The notes under the pieces are model-generated. The model had not been told where the DNA came from, did no database searches, and worked only from the letters and a program-made list of their open reading frames with translations. Shown here piece after piece: positions 23,742 through 29,644 of a stretch of DNA of 32,308 bases. This DNA comes from an uncultured Rhodospirillales bacterium (lineage in GTDB: Bacteria > Pseudomonadota > Alphaproteobacteria > RF32 > CAG-239). A program made the position numbers and the translations under genes. The stretch covers positions 1 through 32,308 of the forward strand of contig CACWLK010000020.1 of NCBI GenBank assembly GCA_902761715.1, written 5' to 3'. Within the stretch, counting starts at the first letter, position 1. Every line of letters begins with the position of its first letter.

Positions 23742-24031
23742 TGCAACACGCTGAATCTTACAAAATAATTGTTTCTTCTGCTGACAAAGCGGCCATTTTA
23801 TTGCGTCCTCAAAAGGGAGAACCACACAATCCCTATATATTATACGACGGTGGCAATCACGCCTTTTTATATCGCAACAAACACGATGTTATTTTACTCG
23901 ACTATCTCAATCCCCAAATTACCTCACTTCTTCAAAAACTTGATTCGATAGTTATTATAGAAGCCCAATGGGAAACAAACCGCACCATCAATGATTATAT
24001 TGTTCCTATCAAACATCAATCTTATACATAA
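23741..24031 (+). CDS. Unknown 96-aa protein coupled to the preceding gene
   Basis: A 96-residue soluble protein that starts within the stop of the upstream gene (TGATG overlap), so it is translated by coupling. It appears as a small alpha/beta protein: YKIIVSSADKAAILLRP, NPYILYDGGNHAFLYRN, VILLDYLNP, IVIIEAQWE. No family is recognised. Co-expression with the amphipathic 95-residue protein is the only functional clue. It ends two bases into a bidirectional terminator. Confidence 0.68.
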   Translation: MQHAESYKIIVSSADKAAILLRPQKGEPHNPYILYDGGNHAFLYRNKHDVILLDYLNPQITSLLQKLDSIVIIEAQWETNRTINDYIVPIKHQSYT

Positions 24032-24070
24032 CAAAAAAGCTCCTGCCTGACCGACAAGAGCTTTTTTGTT
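24030..24070. terminator. Bidirectional terminator
   Basis: AACAAAAAAGCTC pairs with GAGCTTTTTTGTT across a 15-base loop, with T runs in both directions, between convergent genes. Confidence 0.85.
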
Positions 24071-24074
24071 AAAA

Positions 24075-24818
24075 TTAAATAGAAACTTTTACCTCAGATA
24101 ATTGAGACATCTCAAGTGTCTTGAAACTTTCATTTTGTTTCAGACAATCGACTGCATCATTCTCTATGGTATCACAAACATTTCCGTCAGTCGTAACTTT
24201 AACCCACAAGCTGTCGCAACACATCAACACATAGCGACTGACAATTGAGCTTACTGATTTACGTCTTTTTTGTTTGTGAGTTTCTTCTACGAAAATGGCC
24301 TCCGTACACTCCGATGGGGATATTTCCCGACCGTCATACATAAAAAGCCTCACATAATCACTGTCGCAAGAAAGGATCAATTTCTGGCTGGGCACCAAAC
24401 TCATTTTCGGATAAGGTCCGACAATTTCACCTGTTTTGGAAAGCATCAGATAATCATTATCACGTATGTCATTGATAATAAAATAACCGATGGTATCTGC
24501 GGTGTAATAGTAGCACCCGTTTTTCAATATTTCCGGCAAAATACTGTCTCCGTCTGCCGTAAAAATATCCACCAGATTATCGTCATAGTAATGCGCCACA
24601 ACATAACCGTCATACCCCTCAACATCGAAATACTTTGCTTCTCTGAGCACAACGTAATCATCATCACATATGCCGATTTTCTCAGCATGATCCACCTTTT
24701 CCGCAAAAGCAATATAATTGCTTCCCGGAATACTCGCATACGTTCTCTTGTCATGCCAAAATGTCTCATAACACATCAGCACGAGCAAAACGATCGATAT
24801 AAACAACAATCTCTTCAT
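24075..24818 (-). CDS. Exported WG-repeat-like protein, paralogue 1
   Basis: A 247-residue protein with an N-terminal signal anchor (MKRLLFISIVLLVLMC). A Cys follows the hydrophobic stretch, but the lipobox is poor. The rest is a series of short beta-repeats of the WG/KWG type (GYDGYVVAHYYDDNLVDIF, DTIGYFIINDIRDNDYLML, TGEIVGPYPKMSLVP). The segment 'VGPxxxMxLxPxxKLIL' aligns by eye with the two lipoproteins at 26136 and 27048, so the three are probably paralogues. No Shine-Dalgarno sequence precedes the ATG (upstream is A/T only), and codons such as AAG, GAG and AGA are common, unlike neighbours. Function unknown; WG-repeat proteins are often exported binding proteins. Confidence 0.7.
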   Translation of the reverse strand: MKRLLFISIVLLVLMCYETFWHDKRTYASIPGSNYIAFAEKVDHAEKIGICDDDYVVLREAKYFDVEGYDGYVVAHYYDDNLVDIFTADGDSILPEILKNGCYYYTADTIGYFIINDIRDNDYLMLSKTGEIVGPYPKMSLVPSQKLILSCDSDYVRLFMYDGREISPSECTEAIFVEETHKQKRRKSVSSIVSRYVLMCCDSLWVKVTTDGNVCDTIENDAVDCLKQNESFKTLEMSQLSEVKVSI

Positions 24819-24899
24819 AAAAATAATATATTAAAAATTAAATTTGAAAGCGATTATACACTAAACTTAAACTGTTGGCAATATGCGGAAACAAAAAAA

Positions 24900-26006
24900 T
24901 TATACCGCCTCAAACAACTCACCGCATATACAAGCCACCGGCACGCCGGTCGTAAAAGGATAACTGAGCGGCAAAAAGTTCAAACGTCTCACTGCCCAAA
25001 AAGCTGCGGCCTGTGCATCTATTGCATCAACATTCCACCCTTTTTCGTCAGTTGTTTTAACAACTAACCCCGGCAGCTTCTGTCTCAAAAAACGCATCAA
25101 AGTCGGATTTTTTGCTCCGCCTCCGCACACATAAATCTCTTGTGGTTGCTCCGGCAAAAATCTGGACATTGCATCAACTATCGATTCTACCACAAACGCT
25201 GTTGCCGTAGCAGCTCCATCTTCCAAACTCAGCCCTTCAAGATGTTCCATTTTATCATTAAACATTGTTCTGTCGCATGCTTTAGGCGGCAGTTTGGCTA
25301 AATATTTATGGTGCATAAGACTGCCCAATATTTGTTCATCCACTTTACCCAGAATTGCCAAGCGCCCGTTATAATCAATGTCCATTCTGCCATGTTTCAT
25401 CACCCAGTCATTAATCACCGCATTTCCCGGACCTGAAATAAAAGCCATCATCTCGCCATTTGTGCCGAACCACGAAATATCTGTTGTTCCACCGATATCA
25501 ATAACTGCTAAAGGTCTTGTGCATTTTGCCGTCAGTGCTTCATAATACACCGGCGAAAACGGAGCCCCCTGTCCGCCGTTCAAAATATCAGCATTTCTAA
25601 AACCGCTTACGGTTCTTATCCCTGTAAGCTCTGCCATCATTTTTCCATCACCGATTTGGTGCGTATAATGCTCCATCGGTTTATGGCAAATAGTATGTCC
25701 GGCAAAACCGATAATATCAATCGGTTCAGGATGATCTTCCGTATATCCTTTTACCAAATCAGCACAAAACTTCGTAAAGGCAATTTCTGTTTCCCGTATC
25801 TTATTAGCGATTTCCGGCGATTCGTCAGCTCTATGCCCGTCTATTTCACGAATTTTTTCAACTAATTCTTCATCAAACGGAGTTGTATATGCCGCACCGA
25901 AATCTTTAACGTCAACACCATCGGTTACAATCTGTGCCAAACCGATTCCCTCATACGAAGTCGAGCTCATAATACCGAGCGCTCTTACTGTTTTTATACT
26001 GTTCAT
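24900..26006 (-). CDS. AnmK-like anhydro-N-acetylmuramate kinase homologue with altered catalytic motifs
   Basis: AnmK hydrolyses and phosphorylates 1,6-anhydro-N-acetylmuramic acid during peptidoglycan recycling. This 368-residue protein has the fold's landmarks: GFAGHTICHKP, HQIGDGKMMAELTGI, VSGFRNADILNGGQGAP, AVIDIGGTTDISWFG, SGPGNAVINDW and VCGGGAKNPTLM. Two key sites differ. The N-terminal GTSxDG motif is SSTSYEG (14-20). The catalytic Asp before GPGN (Asp182 of the Pseudomonas enzyme, in FDCGPGN as I recall it) is Ile190 here. Activity as a normal kinase is therefore doubtful. No MurQ or recycling gene is nearby; its neighbours are WG-repeat-like exported proteins. Codon use is more native than theirs. 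It keeps full length, so it looks selected rather than decaying. Confidence 0.8.
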   Translation of the reverse strand: MNSIKTVRALGIMSSTSYEGIGLAQIVTDGVDVKDFGAAYTTPFDEELVEKIREIDGHRADESPEIANKIRETEIAFTKFCADLVKGYTEDHPEPIDIIGFAGHTICHKPMEHYTHQIGDGKMMAELTGIRTVSGFRNADILNGGQGAPFSPVYYEALTAKCTRPLAVIDIGGTTDISWFGTNGEMMAFISGPGNAVINDWVMKHGRMDIDYNGRLAILGKVDEQILGSLMHHKYLAKLPPKACDRTMFNDKMEHLEGLSLEDGAATATAFVVESIVDAMSRFLPEQPQEIYVCGGGAKNPTLMRFLRQKLPGLVVKTTDEKGWNVDAIDAQAAAFWAVRRLNFLPLSYPFTTGVPVACICGELFEAV

Positions 26007-26061
26007 TTTTACCTCTTAACATTTGTAATAACAAACAGCAGTTAAAATTTTTCTAACTTTA

Positions 26062-26104
26062 AACAAAAAGAAACCCCTTATCTTGCGATAAGGAGTTCCT
26101 TTTG
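26062..26104 (-). terminator. Terminator of WG-repeat lipoprotein 2
   Basis: On the minus strand AACTCCTTATC pairs with GATAAGGGGTT (one G:U, GCAA loop) and is followed by TCTTTTTG, 38 bases after the stop of the 26136 gene. Confidence 0.82.
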
Positions 26105-26135
26105 TATTTTTGACCTTTGGTCATCATCGTTCCAA

Positions 26136-26900
26136 CTACTTTTTGGGACGCACAGCATAGACATAGTCCATCATCGTCTCACTTGACTCGTTAATCAAGT
26201 CGATGTCGGTGTTGTCAACAGCGCCCATGGGCTCACCTGTCAGGCGATTGTACTTTTTCCAATCATCGGAACCTTTCTCTCCGACGTAAACCAATGGTAC
26301 TTCGACAACCTGCTTCACAACTTTCTTACCGACTCTAACGGTTTTTGTAACACTGCGTGAGGCGAGCACTAACTGTGTACCCAGCGGGCTGACTTCTTTG
26401 TTATCATACGACAACAGTCCCATTTTCCCGTCCTGCTCATAGATAATCACCTTCTCCAGTGGATACAATCTCATCGCTTTTCGCGGACCAACCACTCTGT
26501 TTCCCATTGCCGGAAAGAACCAATAGCGATTCTCTTCGTTTCCGACAGTAAAGTGGTTGAGAGAGTCTGTTACGTTCTCTGACAACATGCAATAGCGCAT
26601 CTTGCCCAATTCCGGAAACAGTTTCTTCCCCTGCTTGTCGATCAAATTGTAACCCTCATCATTCGGGTAGGAGCAGATAAAGTAGCCCTTTTCGTACTCA
26701 ACTCTTACGAAACTGGCCTCAGTCAGCGCATTACCGGCGGCATCCTGCACACCTAGCAACTCGCGGCCATCGACCTTCTGCGTAAACGTTGCAAACCCGT
26801 CACTTCCAGCAATTTCCACAACCTTCGGCTTGTACTCACAAGAAGCAACCATCAACACACAAATCAACGCAACAAAAGTTGCAACTGCATTTTTTTTCAT
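26136..26900 (-). CDS. WG-repeat-like lipoprotein, paralogue 2
   Basis: A 254-residue exported lipoprotein: a 20-residue signal peptide ends in the lipobox VASC, with Glu-Tyr after the Cys. The body consists of WG/KWG-like beta-repeats (EIAGSDGFATFTQKVDGREL, GYFICSYPNDEGYNLIDKQG, KVIIYEQDGKMGLLSYDNKE). It is about 50-60% similar by eye to the lipoprotein at 27048 and more distantly to the protein at 24075; the first two share 35 identical bases in the signal-peptide region. There is no Shine-Dalgarno sequence, and codons favour AAG, CAG and GAG, unlike native genes. It has its own terminator. Such lipoproteins without a ribosome binding site are typical of Bacteroidota, so transfer is suspected. 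Confidence 0.78.
   Translation of the reverse strand: MKKNAVATFVALICVLMVASCEYKPKVVEIAGSDGFATFTQKVDGRELLGVQDAAGNALTEASFVRVEYEKGYFICSYPNDEGYNLIDKQGKKLFPELGKMRYCMLSENVTDSLNHFTVGNEENRYWFFPAMGNRVVGPRKAMRLYPLEKVIIYEQDGKMGLLSYDNKEVSPLGTQLVLASRSVTKTVRVGKKVVKQVVEVPLVYVGEKGSDDWKKYNRLTGEPMGAVDNTDIDLINESSETMMDYVYAVRPKK
26851..26885. repeat. 35-base direct repeat, copy A
   Basis: Identical to 27721-27755. It encodes the hydrophobic part of the signal peptide of the 26136 lipoprotein. Identity at the DNA level over 35 bases, where the rest of the two genes has diverged, suggests recent duplication or gene conversion. Confidence 0.85.
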
Positions 26901-27000
26901 AAGACGAAATTTTTAATTAATAATGTGAAAATTATAACACTCGACCATCATACTATCACAATTTTAGAAAAAATCAATAGACAAAAATAAAATTTATGAC

Positions 27001-27030
27001 AAAAAAAGGCTTCCTCACCGAGGAAGCCTT
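27001..27030 (-). terminator. Terminator of WG-repeat lipoprotein 3
   Basis: On the minus strand AAGGCTTCCTC pairs perfectly with GAGGAAGCCTT across a 3-base loop and runs into TTTTTTT, 18 bases after the stop of the 27048 gene. Confidence 0.9.
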
Positions 27031-27047
27031 CAAAAAAATTAATTGTT

Positions 27048-27770
27048 TCATCTGACTGCGTACACACGACCGAGCTTGGTTCTGATACTGTTTTTAATCA
27101 GCCCAAGGTCGTCATTGTCAAGTTTGCCCAGATCATTGCCGTCAACTCGTGAAATTTTTTTCCACTCTTTCTTGTCCCCATCCGAATAGAATGCATAGAC
27201 AATCGGCAAATTGAGTTTTCCGGTTTTTCTGTTTGCAAAGACCAGCCGATTCGCCGGAGCAATAAGGTCCTTGTTTTCATAGGTCAGCACCCCGAACTTT
27301 CCGTCCGTCTCATAAACGATGAGTTGTTCCAGCGGGTACAGATACATTGACTTTTGCGGTCCCAACACTCTTCCTCCGAACTTCGGAAAAATCCAGTAGA
27401 AGTCCTTCTCATCCCCGACAACAAAGTGGTTCAGTGAATCAGCATTCTCCATCGTATAGGAACAAAAACGCAATCTTCCGGGAGTTGGCGCAACGCTCTT
27501 GCCATTAGTGTCCAACAGGTCATAACCGCCATAGTCCGGATAAATTCCGATAAAATACCCGTCCTTAAACGTAACTCCCTCATACTGAGCTTCTGCAATC
27601 TGCACGCCTGCAGCATTCTGAATACCGAGCAACTCATGGTCGCCGACTTTCTGCGTAAATGTTGCAAACCCTTTGCTTCCTGCAATTTCCTCAACTCTCG
27701 GTTGGTACTCACACGAAGCAATCAACACACAAATCAACGCAACAAAAGTTGCAACAATCAAATTTTTCAT
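27048..27770 (-). CDS. WG-repeat-like lipoprotein, paralogue 3
   Basis: A 240-residue exported lipoprotein. The signal peptide ends in the lipobox IASC followed by Glu-Tyr-Gln-Pro. WG-like repeats run through the body (FATFTQKVGDHELLGIQNAAG, GYFIGIYPDYGGYDLLDTNG, IVYETDGKFGVLTYENKDL). It is the closest relative of the 26136 gene: same order of repeats, same SLNHFxVGxE and WxFPxxGxRVxGPxKxMxLYPLE segments. It has no Shine-Dalgarno sequence and uses G-ending codons. Its terminator is separate, so each paralogue is a single-gene cassette. The promoter was not clearly identified. Its function and partner are unknown. Confidence 0.78.
   Translation of the reverse strand: MKNLIVATFVALICVLIASCEYQPRVEEIAGSKGFATFTQKVGDHELLGIQNAAGVQIAEAQYEGVTFKDGYFIGIYPDYGGYDLLDTNGKSVAPTPGRLRFCSYTMENADSLNHFVVGDEKDFYWIFPKFGGRVLGPQKSMYLYPLEQLIVYETDGKFGVLTYENKDLIAPANRLVFANRKTGKLNLPIVYAFYSDGDKKEWKKISRVDGNDLGKLDNDDLGLIKNSIRTKLGRVYAVR
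27721..27755. repeat. 35-base direct repeat, copy B
   Basis: Identical to 26851-26885; it lies in the signal-peptide region of the 27048 lipoprotein. Confidence 0.85.
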
Positions 27771-27866
27771 AATCTAATTTAGTTTAATAAATAATGTGAA
27801 TAATAAAAAAACGTAACGATTCTTCTAGCACTTTTTACAAAAAGAATCAATATTTTTTATATTCTA

Positions 27867-27894
27867 TTGAAATCCGCAATTTATATGCTAGTAT
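27867..27894 (+). promoter_or_regulatory. Candidate promoter of tyrS
   Basis: TTGAAA (27867-27872), a 16-base spacer and TAGTAT (27889-27894) lie 32 bases before the tyrS ATG. Confidence 0.5.
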
Positions 27895-27926
27895 ATCTCG
27901 CATATTTTTAACTAAGGATAAGAACA

Positions 27927-29186
27927 ATGAGTAGCTTTAAATCACAATTTTTCAACATTATGGTCGAACGTGGCTTTTACAACCAATGCACTAACGAGAA
28001 CGGATTCGACAGCTATCTGTACGAATGCGAGCAAAAAGGCACACCGGCCGTCGGCTATCTCGGTTCTGATCCTACCGGCGACAGCTTACATGTCGGACAT
28101 ATTGTACCTTTGATGATGTTACGCTGGTTTCAAAAATGCGGACACAAGCCGTTGACCTTGGTCGGCGGAGCTACCGCTCGCATCGGCGACCCATCCGGCA
28201 AAGACAAATTGCGTCCTTTTTTGAGTGAAGAAACCTTAAAACACAACGTTGAAGGCTTAAAAAAATCTTTCTCAAAATTCCTAAAATTCGGCAATGGCGC
28301 AACAGATGCCGTCATGGTTGACAACTGGGATTGGTTCAAAGACATTAATTACCTTGCTTTTCTGCGTGACATCGGCACCTACTATTCGGTCAACCGCATG
28401 CTTACCATGGACAGCGTAAAAGCTCGTCTTGAGCGTGAACAACCCATGTCATTTTTAGAGTTCAACTACATGCTGTTGCAAGGTTATGACTTTTGCGAAC
28501 TCTACCAAAAATACGGCTGCCGTGCCCAAATTGCCGGCTCTGACCAATGGGGTAACATAACCTCCGGCACCGAACTCGGGCGCCGCAAATACGATGTTGA
28601 GCTTTTTGGTTTCACCAGCCCGATTATCACCGATTCGGCAGGCAAAAAAATGGGCAAATCCGAAGGCAATGCCGTCTGGATTAACGAGGAAAAACTCCCC
28701 TCTTACGATTATTTTCAATATTTCCGTAACATCGGCGATGCTGAGGTCGGCAAATGCCTGCGCATATTTACTGATTTACCGATGGACGAAATTGCCCGTC
28801 TTGAGACCTTAAAAGACCAAGAAATCAACGAAGCCAAAAAGATTTTGGCATTTGAAGCCACCAAAATTTGCCGTGGTGAGGTCGAGGCCGAAGCCGCTCG
28901 CGCCACCGCCGTCAAAACTTTTGAGCAAGGCGGTTTGGGCGGTGAGCTCCCCTCAATTACCAAGTCAGACATCAACGGCTTGAGTGTTCTTGATGCCGTT
29001 GTTGAAATCGGCTGGTGTGCCAGCAAGGGTGAAGTCCGCCGCTTGATTAAACAAGGCGGTATCAAAGTCAATGATCAAACCATCAACGACGAAAACTACA
29101 GTTTTTCGGCTCAAGACATCAAAGACGGACAAATCAAAATCGCCCAAGGCAAAAAGAAATTCGGTCTTATCAAAATCAGTGCCTAA
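27927..29186 (+). CDS. tyrS: Tyrosyl-tRNA synthetase
   Basis: The enzyme charges tRNA-Tyr. The 419-residue protein has HVGH (55-58, after GSDPTGDSL), RIGDPSGKDKLRPF, the tyrosine-binding YMLLQGYDFCELYQKYGC and QIAGSDQWGNI segments, and the KMSKS loop as KMGKS (241-245). A C-terminal S4 RNA-binding domain (SVLDAVVEIGWCASKGEVRRL onward, about 355-419) completes the usual bacterial TyrRS architecture. AAGGAT precedes the ATG at 27927. A 7-bp hairpin (29183-29203) overlaps the stop codon but lacks a T-tract, so termination before rpmG is uncertain. Confidence 0.97.
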   Translation: MSSFKSQFFNIMVERGFYNQCTNENGFDSYLYECEQKGTPAVGYLGSDPTGDSLHVGHIVPLMMLRWFQKCGHKPLTLVGGATARIGDPSGKDKLRPFLSEETLKHNVEGLKKSFSKFLKFGNGATDAVMVDNWDWFKDINYLAFLRDIGTYYSVNRMLTMDSVKARLEREQPMSFLEFNYMLLQGYDFCELYQKYGCRAQIAGSDQWGNITSGTELGRRKYDVELFGFTSPIITDSAGKKMGKSEGNAVWINEEKLPSYDYFQYFRNIGDAEVGKCLRIFTDLPMDEIARLETLKDQEINEAKKILAFEATKICRGEVEAEAARATAVKTFEQGGLGGELPSITKSDINGLSVLDAVVEIGWCASKGEVRRLIKQGGIKVNDQTINDENYSFSAQDIKDGQIKIAQGKKKFGLIKISA

Positions 29187-29214
29187 GCCAAACTTCGGCT
29201 TAGCAAAAAAGCTA

Positions 29215-29242
29215 TTGACAAGGACTGAAAAAACGATATATT
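29215..29242 (+). promoter_or_regulatory. Strong sigma-70 promoter of rpmG
   Basis: A consensus TTGACA (29215-29220), a 16-base spacer and TATATT (29237-29242) lie 46 bases before the rpmG start. Confidence 0.8.
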
Positions 29243-29288
29243 ACACGCAAACATAAATGGATAAACATCAAAATAAGAGTATTTAGAA

Positions 29289-29456
29289 ATGGCAAAAGCA
29301 GTTAAAGTTAAAGTAAAAATGGAAAGCACCGCCGGAACCGGAACCTTCTTCTTGGCTGAAAAGAATCCGAGAACCCATCCGGAAAAGCTTACATTGAAAA
29401 AATATGACAAGAAAACCAGAAAACACGAAGAATTCGTTGAAAAGAAAATGAAGTAA
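29289..29456 (+). CDS. rpmG: Ribosomal protein bL33
   Basis: A 55-residue basic protein of the large ribosomal subunit. It has the bL33 pattern VKVKMESTAGTGTFFLAEKN, then NPRTHPEKLTLKKYDKKTRKH. The zinc-binding cysteine pairs are absent, so it is the zinc-independent (C-minus) form typical of proteobacteria. It is preceded by a strong promoter and followed by a strong terminator, giving a single-gene transcript. The ribosome binding site is weak. Confidence 0.95.
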   Translation: MAKAVKVKVKMESTAGTGTFFLAEKNPRTHPEKLTLKKYDKKTRKHEEFVEKKMK

Positions 29457-29481
29457 TTTTTCTTGGTCAGATATTTTATTG

Positions 29482-29507
29482 CGCCGGCGACAACGCCGGC
29501 GTTTTTT
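29482..29507 (+). terminator. Terminator of rpmG
   Basis: CGCCGGCG, an ACAA loop and CGCCGGCG form a perfect 8-bp GC-rich stem followed by six T, 25 bases after the rpmG stop. Confidence 0.93.
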
Positions 29508-29644
29508 GTGCTTGTTTTTCCTATATTTTATAACCATAAAAAATCGCCTTACCTTTTGTATTTTTTTATTCCTTTTACCTCTTTTTAATTCTTTTAAAAT
29601 ATGCTATACTATAACTTGTAGACCATCATTTGTGGAGAAAGGTC

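Noticed and set aside
24270..25067. 265-codon plus-strand frame across the end of the AnmK-like gene and the WG-like gene
   Set aside because: It spans two genes and their spacer on the other strand and has no start signal or family resemblance.
29183..29203. Hairpin after tyrS as a terminator
   Set aside because: A 7-bp stem is present but no T-tract follows on the plus strand, so it is not listed as a terminator.
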